DNA of 64,000 nucleotides from Styela clava (GCF_964204865.1 NC_135261.1:10292001-10356000), one strand, 5' to 3'. Positions 24,005 through 35,949 are shown, numbered from the stretch's first letter. Made by a program: numbers and translations. The notes: generated by a model not told the origin, from the sequence alone.

Positions 24005-24685
24005 TAGGGCTGGGAATTTCAGGGAAAACCCTTTAACCGTTAACCGGGTAAAATTAACCGGTTAACCGCTGCGTGACGTTTGATGTATTAATTGATAATT
24101 CCAGCTTGTTACGTCACAATGGCTGCAAAGCAATTTCGCGTAATCCCATTTCGGCATTGCTCGAAATTATTGACGAATCAAGATAGATTCTTGTTCGCTC
24201 TGCTGCAAAAGATATGCAGCGTGTTTCGGACATGTGGAAGTACTCCAGTACAACCCGATTCCGTTATGAAATGTCATTTATGTGACAAATTTTCAGTGTT
24301 CGATGTGCAAATTCTACTTTGAGATATCACAGAGAAAAACAGCATCACAGCGCACTTGTTGGATGACATTGAATATACGATTTTGCAATAAAATCGTGAA
24401 TAATATAATTTGACCGAAAATTGATTCTGAATTTATCATTGTCAAATTTTCATAATCAGCAATATTGCTACTTAAATTATTTTTCACATGTATTGGGTCC
24501 TCACCAATACAGTTAGAAATATTCTTTTGAATTAATCGCCACAGAAAATAAATTTGCGATGACGTAATCATTTTTGAAAAAATTGTACATTACAAAGATG
24601 ATTTGTACCTGAGATGTGTCAGTTAAGGGCTAAAATAAATCGTAACCGTTAACTATCTAAAATCGATTAACCATTCCCAGCTATA
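24005..24685. mobile_element. hAT-type MITE, TSD gtcatcag, with empty-site paralogue
   Basis: The ends are TAGGGCTGGGAAT and ATTCCCAGCTATA. The perfect 8-bp duplication gtcatcag lies at 23997-24004 and 24686-24693. Subterminal AACCGGTTAACC-like palindromes are present. The paralogous region at about 11887-11945 (GCAACATGAATAACC..ATTATGTCATCAG) has a single gtcatcag and no element. Short internal reading frames are not convincing genes. Confidence 0.95.
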
Positions 24686-24715
24686 GTCATCAGTTTTATA
24701 TCCTAAAATTCATGA

Positions 24716-24915
24716 ATGCAAATGTACGCAGGTTCAAATATACATTGGTACAAATGTCCATGGATGCCAATGTATACATGAGTGCAATTGTGTGTAGGTG
24801 CAAATGTACATTGGTGCAAACGCCCGCGAGTTATAACAAAATTGGTGCAAAGATCCGTGGGTGAAAGAGTTCAGAATTCAAATGTACGTGGATGCATAAA
24901 ACAATAGAACCGTAC
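24716..24915 (+). repeat. minisatellite relic of the MULE end (unit C/D)
   Basis: Decayed 16-bp units (GCAAATGTAC, GGTGCAAATGT) end in AACAATAGAACC followed by GTACTTTTATGTACAT. They match the relic near 12450-12500. Confidence 0.65.
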
Positions 24916-25468
24916 TTTTATGTACATATTAAATATTTATTTAATCATGATAAATAAAAAACAGGGGAAGGAATATTTCAATGTAACTAATTAACCAATG
25001 AAATATTTAAATACCAATGCTGCCTGTCGTCCTTGAGAAGATAAAGAGGTTATTTGTGCTATTATCGACGTGTACACAACTACGCAAATTCATTTAAAGT
25101 ACGCGTGATTTTCGTAAATGTTTATGGTCAACACGAAGTCGACTTGTTGATCGTTTTGGCATTGTTGTTGTTGTGAATAAATCGTTCACCTATTTTACTA
25201 AAAAATTGATTGCTTTAAAATTTTACATTTTGTTCGGAGAAGCTATATAGCTATGATGTATTGATGTCACAATTCTTATTCAGTTGTTTAGCAAAAAATG
25301 CATTACATCACTACTGTAGAATAAAAAACGATACTTTCCGAATCAAAAAGCACTTAAGTGCCAAATTTAATACTCGAAAGGTCAGGTTTGAATCAGAGTT
25401 CATCATTTAAGTAGCCCTGATTTATAGGCTATATCGGGGTGGTCCAAGCCAAGGCTATAAACAGTGAG

Positions 25469-25840
25469 CTTCGGATAATTTCCAATCGCCTATTTGCACT
25501 TCAAGTAATCTATTTCACAAAACAAACAGTTAGGTATATCATCTATCTGCTACGAATTGCACATAAATTATATCATGCCTGGTTTGGTATAGCTGGGATC
25601 CATACTTAACCAATTGTTAATTTGTCGGGCAAACGACATTGTTAATATTTAACTTATGCAAAGACCTTGAATATCTTCGATGCTTTCTTGAAATATAAAT
25701 ATAATAAAGTTACGTTGGAAAATATTTTTATTAAGAATTTTGTTCGAAACGACATTGTGCTCGAAGCATTTACTAATTGCTCATATTAATACTGAAAAGC
25801 ATAGTCGTTGAAATCAGTCTAGCCTTGGCAGAGAAACATC
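25469..25840 (+). promoter_or_regulatory. conserved upstream block of PLAC8-like gene D
   Basis: Landmarks CTTCGGATAATTTCC, CGCCTATTTGCAC, CTACGAATTGCAC, CCAATTGTTAATTTGTCGGG, TTGTTAATATTTAAC and GACCTTGAATATCTTC occur in the same order as in B, C and E. The last roughly 100 bp present before the other genes' ATG are missing here. Confidence 0.55.
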
Positions 25841-26711
25841 ATGGAACACGTTAAATACGAATCAAATCCATACGATCAGCAGCCGCAATATGATCCCGGG
25901 CATTCGGCGACAACAATGGGAGATAAACACAGTTCAAGTCCGTACGGTCCTCCGGCACACTATGGCCATACGACTATAATAACAGCACCTGTTTCACAGC
26001 AAATGGACAGATCATTCTGGTCGTCAGGATTATGCGCATGTATGACAGACTGCAGTTCATGTAAGAACATATATCAGAGTTCAATCCAAGATTATATATA
26101 TTCTGACTGTTGCATCCTTCGATTTTGAAGCTGCCCATGAAGAAAAATTGACTCTTGTTTCAAAACTTGACCACAGAACTATTTCCCATTAATGTTATTC
26201 TGATTTGTCAATTTTTCCAACCAAAAGGTGATTCCAATCAATTTGTTTTTACACAGGCCTGCTGACAGCATGCTGTACAGTTTGTTTCACGGCAAATTTG
26301 GCAACCAGAATGGGTGAAACATGTTTATATGGATACTGTTGCGCACCTCATTTTGCCGGTACTGCACGTCCGTACATCCGAGGGAAAGAAAACATCATGG
26401 TATTTATGATAATACAAATATAAGGCTAATCAGCCGTCTTTCAGTATTGAAACGTAGATTATTCTTTTTTCATACTTTTTGTAATTGTGTTATTTCTAAT
26501 ACACCTAACTCGGAATATTTTCAAAAACTATCGCAATGATTTATGAAATCATGCCAAAGCACTTCACCATCTTTTTAATTTTACGATCGGTATGTTTCAG
26601 GGTTCTCTGGCGAGTGATTGCTGCATAGGATGTTGGTGCGGATGCTGCAATATTTGTCAAATATCTCGAGAACTCGATCGTCGTGGCTATCCAAAAGGTT
26701 GCATGTGTTAA
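25841..26711 (+). CDS. PLAC8-like gene D
   Basis: Exons are 25841-26060, 26257-26399 and 26601-26711, giving 157 residues. The splice pattern (phase 1, phase 0) and exon 2 and 3 lengths (143 and 111 bp) are identical to genes A, C and E. The N-terminus MEHVKYESNPYDQQPQYDPG is followed by a Pro/Tyr-rich linker and WSSGLCACMTDCSSC. The PLAC8 core follows: CLLTACCTVCF, ATRMGETCLYGYCC, GSLASDCCIGCWCGCC, NICQISRELDRRGYPKG. All signature cysteines are present. The protein is probably small and membrane-associated; nothing in the sequence gives its specific role. The gene appears intact. Confidence 0.92.
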
Positions 26712-28340
26712 GAATATACATATTATCTTCACATTACAGCTGTGATTTCAATCAATCAATGATTGAAATTTTTTTTGCGTATTGGGAAGCAAAAAACTAC
26801 TGAAACAATGATTGAATAATGAAATAAAAGTGTAGACTAATTCATGAGATATATTAGTTGACATTTCTGGGTATTTTTAAATTTGTTTGAAATTTTTGTG
26901 TTGTGCTCGATATAGTCTGCTGTTCAAGTGTTTGGTAATAAATTCAGTGTGTGATCTATAGTTTGTTGTTTCAGAATCAAGATACTAATTTCTGTAAAAA
27001 TCAGCGGCTAAGTTGCTCAGTTTGTCATAACTCAGATAGTCTATACTTTAAGACTTCTTGGGATTTCAACAATTTTCACTTAACAATCCTTGATGCACAC
27101 ATACGCTGAAGGAAGTACGCATATTCTTTTTCTTTATAAAGTGGTAATCATTTGAAGCAGTTCTGGGTTTATTTGCACAAGGGCTGATAGGCACGTTCAA
27201 CCAGAAATGATGTAGAAATATTTTCCAGTGATTAAAAACTCTTTAAGTTCTGCAATCTTATTTCCAAGTTTCGTATAACAAAATCCGTTTCCGCCCCGCA
27301 TAACAAAAGGGGCTGACGGAATGCTTGCCTAGAGGAACTCGGATCGGAAGATTCGACCCACGTCAATATCTTGTCTGGGGTGGATCAAAATTTCTAAAAT
27401 ACATGTGCCAATGCTATTAAATCTGTGAACCATGATTTCATCACAAATTGATGTTAGTTGTCTTGTCGTTGATCCGGCGTAGCAAAATATTCGGCGTCAA
27501 AGACGTCGAAGTTTTGTCTGATTATGTCAATAAAATTTGAATTTACGCGCCGTCCGTGTCGTGGTTCCGTGATCACCTCTCAGTGATTTATCTAGTGCAG
27601 GGGTGGGCAACCTTTTTCGGTTCGCTTGCCAAAATAGGCTTAATTTAAAGACAAAATTGTTCCGCGTGCCAACCAAAATTAAAAACAATGCTTTGCCACA
27701 TTCAAAGCAGAGATATGCAATAATAAACCTTCTAAAACATGCACTGATAGACTCACTAATCGGGAAAATGTCAGCCCGACAAATATATTGGATTACTTTT
27801 TCTTATTCTAGTGGGATCAGTGGGACTTCTGCTGCTGCATTATCGCTTTTTTCTGCACTGCTCTCTTGTATTCCCTTCGCTAATCGCTTATATTTCTTTC
27901 GAAATCAATTCATAACAGTAAGTTAGCAAGTAACTCTAGCCAACATGAGCTTTACAACTTCATAAATCAATCAGAAATAGAGAAAAACGGTGGCACAGAC
28001 GAACTGTATTGTGTAATAATGTAGCAAAATCATGCAGCGCTCTTCTCCAAAGCTGACACATTTGTTCTGTCATAATATATTTCTTTGTAGCCATATGCCA
28101 TGAAAAGACAAAACGAATTTAAATAAATAACGGATTGGTAATAAATCATAATGAATAAACTTTTTTTTTATAAGCTCAAATGTCTCTGCATGGTAATTTG
28201 AGATTCCGATATTGATGCGATTTTAATACCCGTCTTATTGGCAGGTTAATGCAAAAATCCCATTTTTTCAGGTTCAAAAACGGGCCTCGTCTTATTTACT
28301 GGGCAGACTTATTCCCCGGGAAATACGGTATTTGTTTGAA
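26712..28340 (+). other. 3' flank of gene D with repeat pieces
   Basis: The first 250 bp match the other 3' flanks (ACAGCTGTGATTTCAATCAATC). About 27330-27520 parallels 22380-22560. At 27598 a hAT left terminus (CAGGGGTGGGCAACC) is visible, but no right end was found. At about 28225-28330 GGGCAGACTTATTCCCCGGG..ATACGG resembles the end of a DNA transposon. No supported gene. Confidence 0.5.
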
Positions 28341-28392
28341 ACATTGAGTTTTTGGTACTCCTGAAATATGCGCACTAAGATATCGTATAACC

Positions 28393-31304
28393 CAGTGGCG
28401 GCGCGTCAATAGGGCCAACCGGGGCAATACCCCGATTGTTTTTTCGGTATAATAAAAAATATTCGAAAAATACCTCAATATCGGTTGCACAGACTGTCTA
28501 CACTAGCCATATTCTCCCGACATGGTTCATTTTTCGCTCGCAAAGCCTTCGCCGAACGTCGACGGGGCGAAGCCGATTTTGCCCCGGTTGCTCATTGTAT
28601 ATCGTATTCTCTCTTTTATCTTCCACTCGCCGCCATTGTCTCGTTTGTTTTCTGTTTCTTTTACTAAATCACCGGGGCTAGCCCCGAAATTATGACGACA
28701 CAATGCCGACGTTTCTTACTACAACGTGTTGACATATTCACGCATTCCTTCTCGTTCGTTGGTTGCTTGAAGAGTTGATAGTTTCCTCGCCTTCGTTTTT
28801 GTCGCTTGTTTCGCTATTTGAATCAGTTAGAGACCTTTAGTCCATTTGCTTTCGATTTTCCACATTCCTTTTGAGCTCCTCACTTCTTTCCGGCTTCGCA
28901 TTTCTTAGCCTTAGACCTCATAATGAATAAGGTTGATGCACTACTTCGCACTCCGTTTTCGCAGCTGCCGCTGGAACAAAAATTAGAGGTACAACGTCTT
29001 GGGCTTTATCAACCAAAAAATTGTTCACTGGAACAATCCCATGACAGAGGAAAGCGTCGGCGTACATTCTGCGCAGAAACTTGGTATAAAAAAACACGAA
29101 TGGTTGTGTTACAGCGAGGACAAAAATGCACTTTTTTGTTTTTATTGCCTACTTTTTGCTACCGCCCGTAACTCACGTTGGTGTAAATTTGGTTTTAGAG
29201 ATCTTAAACATGTTTCCGTGCCAGGGATCATCAATCTTCTATGGAGCAACTGGACAATGCAGTAAAATACCGAACATTCGGAAATGTTAATATTGCAGCA
29301 CAGTTGGATGAAGGACGCGCGGTTTCTATTCGTCGGCACAACCAAAACGTCGAGAAAAACCGCCATGTTCTCGGTCGATTGATAGATGTTTTGAAGTTCA
29401 TTGGTTGTCACGAGCTGTCCCTCCGTGGGCACGATGAACGGGCTGGCTCTTCTAATAGAGGGGTATTTTTGGATATGGTGGAATACACCGCATCCCTAGA
29501 TACAGTATTGAGAGATCATCTTGATGCCGCAACTGTTTCGAAAGGGACATCTAAGGATATCCAAAATGATTTGCTCGACTCAATGTATAAAATTTATTTA
29601 CAACATTTGGCTCTGGAAATTGAGAATTGCCAGTTCCTTTCGATTCAGTCTGACGAGACAACTGACATCACGTGCGTTTCCCAACTGGCTGTGATTTTTC
29701 GGTTTGTGAAAGATGGTAAACCTACGGAGAGATTTCACAGCTTTGTACCAATCGTTGATCGCACGGCTTGCGGGATATCGGCTGTACTGAAAGAAGTGTT
29801 ACAGCCTTACAACGCGAAGTCAAAATTGATAGCTCAAACTTATGACGGCGCGGCAGTCATGAGTGGGTCGAAACATGGTGTTGAAGTTTATATAAAAGAA
29901 GATTTTCCTCATGCGCATTTTTTACATTGTTATGCACACCAATTTAACCTCGTTATTAAAAATATGTGTCTTGATACCCTTTTCGTCCGTATATTTTTTG
30001 CAAATGTTTCGGGGTTTTCTTCATTTTTTTCCGTTTCGCCGAAGCGCTCTGACCTCCTCCGCCAGATATGTAGCCGCCGTCTCCCAGCTTGTGGAACTTC
30101 CTATCACGCGTGGTGCAGGGCGTGTCCGAAATTAGGAGCTCATTGAGTGTTTCAATGGCATTCAGAGCTCTCCGGTTTGGGACAAACGCTCTGTGAGGGA
30201 GGCGGCAGGTCTAAAGCGTCTGCTAGAAGATGGTGAATTTTCATTTTTTCTCGCTTTTTTCTCCACAATATTATATCACGTGGATGTATTATACGGCGCA
30301 TTGCAGTCAAGGCTAATGGATGGAGCGTCTGTGCAGTCGTGTATTTCAGACTTCTGCGATGCTGTATCTCGTATCCGGGAAACAATAAAATACGACGACA
30401 CATGGAGTGCTTCTTTACGCCGCGGGCAAACAACGCAGCGTTTGATTTTGTCTGCAAAGGAATGCTGTGACATTCTGGTGAATCAAATAGGCGATCGTCT
30501 GCGCACTGAACACCTTGCCGCGTTCTCTTTGATGAACCCCAAAAATTTTTCAAATATTGCACGTCAAATTCCCATCCATTTGTTGGCTACTGTCTCCAAA
30601 TTTTACCCCATGATAAACGTGGGTAAATTGGAAAATGAATTGCGATGTATATACACCAATCAAACTTTTTTGAACATCACATCAACTTGCGCGCTCTATG
30701 GGTTCCTCATAGATAACACTCTAGTAACTACCTTTGCGGCGTCTGCAAAATTTCTGGACATCATTCTGACGACGCCTATTTCTTCCGCCGACGCAGAGCG
30801 AACATTCAGCACGCTGAAGCGTATTAAAACGTTATTGAGCATTTTGCTTCCAAGAAACCGCGGCGTGTTGCATATATGTTCAAGCAGTAGAAGTCTAGCA
30901 GCATATATATCTATGAGTGAGCGACGCATGTCCTTATCTTTGCATTAACTTTCCTTTCTTCATAGTAACGTTTTAAACCTTATTTTAGGTTTTGTCTGCT
31001 TTCCCGAAGTTTCTGTTAATATGTCATTGTATTTATCTGGGTAAATATTGCCTTTCCTTTTGAAAGAGATTTCAAAATAAACTATGTCTATATTTATTAA
31101 TCCCTTGACTTGGACCGGTTTTAAAGACACTTTCTTATCGTTAAAAATTGTCGCTCTTGCCGATTGGTTGTTACCGATGGAATGGTTTTTATACTCATAA
31201 AAAGATGGAAGAACTTACAGCGCTCATCCTGTCCCCGTAAATGGGGGTGACTTGGCCCCGCAGTAGCTTGCCCCGGTTGTCAAAATGACCACGCGCCGCC
31301 ACTG
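28393..31304 (+). mobile_element. hAT transposon (DUF4371 type), TSD gtataacc
   Basis: The ends are CAGTGGCGGCGCGT and ACGCGCCGCCACTG, perfect inverses over 14 bp. Subterminal inverted ACCGGGGCAA motifs are also present. The 8-bp duplication gtataacc lies at 28385-28392 and 31305-31312. The element is 2,912 bp and encodes one decayed plus-strand transposase. Confidence 0.95.
28923..30948 (+). pseudogene. hAT transposase (TTF zinc finger, DUF4371, hAT dimerisation), frame-broken
   Basis: The frame opens at ATG 28923. A TTF/BED-like zinc-binding part follows (TFCAETWYKK, then YSEDKNALFCFYCLLF in another frame). The DUF4371/RNase H-like core spans 29241-30146: SIQSDETTDITCVSQLAV, QTYDGAAVMSG, HCYAHQFNLV. 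The C-terminal dimerisation motif SSADAERTFSTLKRIKT is at about 30785-30835, with a stop at 30946. Frame changes occur near 29085-29091 (a run of seven A), at about 29215-29240, and at least once between 30060 and 30190. The protein cannot be made from this copy. All core blocks remain recognisable, so decay is moderate. Confidence 0.85.
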
Positions 31305-31502
31305 GTATAACCTGAACCCTAACCTGGTACACAACCTGAATTCAGGTTGTGCGCCATCTTGGTGCGCATACTTCAGGAGGTCCGATTTTTTTATCGGTTG
31401 ATATTGAATATACGTTTTTTTATTTATTGAGTCAGGACACCGTATACTATTAACACGACTTGACTCCGTTTGGAAGTCAAAAAGACTGGCACCGACAGTA
31501 GA

Positions 31503-31992
31503 CTTCGGGTTAATTAGTAATCGCCTATTTGCATTTCAAGTAATCTATTTCGCAAGACAAACATTAAGGTATTATTTATCTGTAACGATTTACACAAACA
31601 TGTATTATTCCACGCCTGGGTAAATATAGCCATACTTAATCAAGTGTCAAATTGTCAGGCTAACGACATGTCAATATTTAACGTAAGAAAAGACCTTGAA
31701 TATCTTGGTTGCTTTCTCAAAATATACAATGAAGATACTCTGGAAAATCTTTGTATTTTAAAAATTTTGTTCAAAAGTACAGTAGGCTACAGTGTGCTCA
31801 AAGAATTTACTAATTGTTATCATTAATACTGAAAGTCATAGTTGTAAAAATCAGCCTAGCGTTGACGGAGGAAAATAACGTTGGAGAAGTAACAGAGACA
31901 TAATATATCAGTGTAGAATCCTATTTTATCATCAAATTAATCCGTTTCTGAATATTTTACTTCAAATAGATTAAACACTATAAAACATCATC
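31503..31992 (+). promoter_or_regulatory. conserved upstream block of PLAC8-like gene E
   Basis: Landmarks in order: CTTCGGGTTAATTAG, CGCCTATTTGCATTTCAAG, CAAGTGTCAAATTGTCAGGC, TGTCAATATTTAACGTA, GACCTTGAATATCTTGG and AATTTACTAATTG. It closely parallels 13207-13691. Confidence 0.55.
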
Positions 31993-33114
31993 ATGGAGCA
32001 GGTTAAATGCGAATCAAATCCAAGCGATCAGCCTCCGCAATATAGTCTTCCGCATACAACAACAACAATGGGAGGTACATACGGTTCAAGTCCGTACAGT
32101 CCCCCTGCACAGTATAGCCATACGACTATAATCACGGCACCTGTTTCTCAGCAAATGGACAGATCTTTATGGTCGTCGGGATTATGCGCATGTATGACGG
32201 AATGCAGTTCATGTAAGAACATATATCAGTGTTCAATTCAATTTAAGAATACATATAAATTTACTATGAAGCACTCGATTTTGAAGCTGAACATGCAGAA
32301 AAATTACCTCTCGTTTCAAAAGTTGAGCACATAACTATTTCCTCGTGTTTTTAATTTGCATTCTATGTATCATCAAAGATTTGTTAATTTTTTTTTTTTT
32401 AATTTAGATCTATTGATTTAGTTCCTTCAGAATTTCATCTTTGTTCAATCATAGGATTTTAAACAATTATAATATTGTAGTAAGCTAATACAAACGAAAA
32501 AAAATGCATCGTAAAAAATGTCAATGATACTTTTATTTAAAAGTAGTGCAAATGTTCCAACTTTGAAGGCAAATTTCCAGAGTTAAATAAGAAGCAACTT
32601 TGGTGTTAGCAGTAATGTGATAAGTGAGGTGATTTTAATCAATATGCTTTTACACAGGCCTGCTGACAGCATTTTGTACAGTTTGTTTCACGGCAAACTT
32701 GGCAACCAGAATGGGTGAATCATGTTTATATGGATACTGTTGCGCCCCTCATTTTGCCAGTACTGCGCGTCCGTACTTCCGAGGAAAAGAAAACATCGTG
32801 GTATTTATGATAATATAATTATGAGATTAATTAGCCTATCAGAATTGGAACGTAGATTATTTTTTTTCTTACTTACCTTAGTTATGTTATGTCTAATGCA
32901 GTTAACCCGGAATAATTCCTAAAACTATCCCAACGATTTATGAACCCCTGCCAAAGCACTTAACTTTTGTCACCATCTTCTATTAATCCTTCGCTCGTGA
33001 TAGGGTTCTCTGGCGGGTGATTGCTGCATAGGATTTTGGTGCGGATGCTGCAACATTTGTCAAATATCTCGAGAACTCGATCGTCGTGGCTATCCAAAAG
33101 GTTGCATGTGTTGA
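31993..33114 (+). CDS. PLAC8-like gene E
   Basis: Exons are 31993-32212, 32658-32800 and 33004-33114, giving 157 residues. Donors are CAT/GTAAGA and GTG/GTATTT; acceptors are TTTTACACAG and GTGATAG. The N-terminus is disordered-looking and rich in Pro, Ser, Thr and Tyr. It contains a PPQY at residues 14-17, a possible WW-domain ligand. The Cys-rich PLAC8 domain starts at about Trp60: WSSGLCACMTECSSC, CLLTAFCTVCF, GESCLYGYCC, GSLAGDCCIGFWCGCC, CQISRELDRRGYPKG. It is the last member of the array and appears intact. Family proteins are small and Cys-rich; the specific function is unknown. Confidence 0.92.
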
Positions 33115-33645
33115 TGGAAAGATACATATTATTTCTACATGACGGATGATCATTTTAAATACTAATCAATACGTTGAATTTTGGCTGCATATTAGAAAGC
33201 AAATAAACTACTAAAAGAAGGTGATAGAATATTGAAATAAAAGTGTAGATTAATTCATGAGATATATTATTTCACATTTTAACGACTTTTAAATCTGTTT
33301 GAAATATATTTGTTGTGCTCCATATAATCTGTGTTTGGTAATAAATTCAGTGTATAGTCGGTTGTTTAGAATCAAGATATTGATTTATGTAAGAATAAGC
33401 GACAAGTTACTCGGGTTGCAATAGATAGTCTACAACAACAAGTTTACAACAAGAACAGCATAAAAAGCTACATCCATTTTATAGAAGCCATCAAACGTAT
33501 TTATTTTGAAGCAATGAAGTCACAAATTAACATCGTGAGCACGAAAACACAAATAAATCAGTTATTTCTCACTTAGAAATTTACCGGAAAAGTGAAGAAA
33601 ATTAAATGAATGTACAATATGTACATAACATAATGAACAGAAATA
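33115..33645. other. 3' flank of gene E, no gene seen
   Basis: The first 300 bp resemble the 3' flanks of the other PLAC8-like genes (ATTCATGAGATATATTA, TTGTTGTGCTC). The remainder is AT-rich and featureless. Confidence 0.5.
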
Positions 33646-33648
33646 TTA

Positions 33649-35949
33649 TAGTCCAGCGGATAAGACCTCAAAAATGATGGAATTGTGCACTTTTGGAAGC
33701 AAGCATGAAACTTGGCACACATGTACAGTAGCATATTCTGATTAATTTCGGATATGGTGCCATCCATGAAAATACCTCGTTGCCCTGGAAACGAGACATC
33801 ATCCGTATTGCTATTAAAGGGAGATAAACATTACTTTAGGAAAGGATATTTTCAAGATAAGTAAACCGATGTGTATATAAGAAGTGAAGAATATGATCAG
33901 AAGTGCATTTTGACAATTTCCCTCGATAACAGAATACCTGTTACCATGGAAACGAGGTATCGTTATCGACAGAACACAACTATAAGTCGCACGACCTGTA
34001 TTTTCTGTTATTGTCATGGATCACAAATTAAGCTACATTCACTTTCAAAATGTAATTCCGTTTGTGCGCAATCAACTGCCATCGCCAATGGTATACTTTC
34101 AAACTCATAGCCATGTAAAGCTGGTGAAAATATAAAATATATATCTCATAACTGACGGATTATTGTTATCTTGGAGCTATCATATCGTCATCATATATTT
34201 TAATAAAGATAAATTCATTCTCTTAACTCTGGCATTAGTATCTCAGTCAGATAAAAACGGAAAACTTGCATTACATTTCAGCTCAAACTCGGCTGGAATT
34301 GTTGATTATTCTAATCTATATCTAATGTTGTCAAAGGTATGTACAATGTATGGGGACCAGCGAAGTGCCTGCCCAATGCATTCAAATTATTGAAAAATTC
34401 ATCGTTCTGCTCTACGATCGGAAAAGTATGTTGTCAAAGGTATGTACAGTTGAACTTAGCAATTACCGAGATGTCAGATAGCGTTGAAATACGGTTGAAT
34501 CCTAATTGATTACTAGAATCGGCAACATTTCGACGTCTATCTATCGACATGTGCCAGCTAGGTAAGCCAAAAAATAATTTAGACTCTTTGGATATTGAAC
34601 AAACTTCAGAAGCAGAAGCTTTCCTCCCGGATAATTATTTTATTTCCCTATAGGTTAATGAGCTACGACATCGTCTGTTCACAAAGAAAGAAATAATTGG
34701 GGGATGCTACTGTACATGTATGCCAAGTTTCATGCTCGCATCCAAAAGTGCAGGAGTATATATCTAAATAGTAAAATTGCCCCCACTAGTTATTGGGGAG
34801 TCTTTGTGGTATATATTTTCGGAAAATATAATTATTTCAATCGTTTTTCTATTTATTTCGTTTTGTAGCACGTACATAAGGCGACGTTAGATATAGATTA
34901 GAATAATCAACGATTCCGTCCGAGTTTGAACTGAAACATAATGCAAGTTTTCCGTTTTTATCTGACTGAGATACTAATGCCAGATTTAAGAGAATGAAAT
35001 TATCTTTATTAAAATATATGATGACGATATGATAGCTCCAAGATAACAACGAGAATATCGGTTGGAAACCGAAGACTTATCGATCGATAGTTAGGGGATC
35101 CCCCAAAACAGAAACTGCAGTTTCGATTCATCCGCTCTTGTAACTTGCGCACTGCGCATCGCACACACACACTCGGCGGGTTTCAAAATTCCCTCGCTTT
35201 ACAAAAATCTAGATCACTATATCAATAATTGATTGATAACTCGCTAATTATACGACATAATTCGCCCAAAATCAATAGGCTTCTGGTCCGAGATAAGATG
35301 AATGCAAATGCAAAATCTGGAGCAGATTCAATCCCGCTTTCGTGAGATATCGCGTGCATCTAACAGACACACAGACAGACAGACATACATACAGACAAAT
35401 ACCTATCAATATACTTACCGATCTTAAGATCGATAAGTAATAATCTGTCAGCTATGAGATATATATTTTATATTTTCACCAGCTTTACGTGGCTATGAGT
35501 TTAAAAGTATACCATTGGCGATGTCAGTTGATTGAGCACAAAAGGAATTACATTTTGAAAGTGAATGTAGCTTAATTAATTTGTGATTGATGACAATAAC
35601 AGAAAATACAGGTTGTGCGACAAATAAGCGCGTTTGGTCAATAATGATACCTCGTTTCCATGGTAACCAGGTATTCTGTTATCAATGAAAATTGTCAAAA
35701 TGCACTTCTGATTATATTCTTCACTTCTTATATACACATCGGTTCACTTGTCTTGAAAATATCCTTTTATAAAGTAATGTTTATTTCACTTAAATAGCAA
35801 TGTGGATGATGCCTCGTTTCCATGGCAACGAGGTATTTTCTCGGATGGCACCATATCCAAAATTGATCAGGGGATGCTACTGTACATGTGTGCCAAGTTT
35901 CATGCTTGCTTCCAAAAGTGCATGACTTTACCTCTTATTCGCTGGACTA
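33649..35949. mobile_element. long-TIR DNA element with TTA target repeats (PIF/Harbinger-like size class)
   Basis: The ends are TAGTCCAGCGGATAAGA and, inverted, TAGTCCAGCGAATAAGA. The element is flanked by TTA at 33646-33648 and 35950-35952. The inverted arms are about 690 bp (33649 to about 34340) and about 1,080 bp (about 34865 to 35949). The right arm carries an extra segment (about 35050-35437) with CAGACAGACAGACATACATA-type simple repeats. Another copy of the subterminal GGGGATGCTACTGTACATG lies in the centre (34702). No transposase was found. TTA duplications suit PIF/Harbinger, but the assignment is tentative. Confidence 0.75.

Larger units (their letters stand above)
28345..31395. 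repeat. short palindromic MITE split by a hAT insertion
   Basis: The left piece (about 28345-28392) reads GGTACTCCTGAAATATGCGCAC. The right piece (31305-31395) holds CCTGAATTCAGG and ends GTGCGCATACTTCAGGAGG. Together they form an inverted-repeat element interrupted by the hAT at 28393-31304. A relative lies at about 53790-54010 in EXO1 intron 10 (GGCGCTCCCGAAGTATGTG, CTGACCTGGTACACAC). Confidence 0.7.

Noticed and set aside
34163..35049. Two similar reading frames (LSWSYHIVIIYFNKD type) on opposite strands
   Set aside because: They are the two inverted arms of the long-TIR element, so their similarity is a repeat effect and not evidence of coding.
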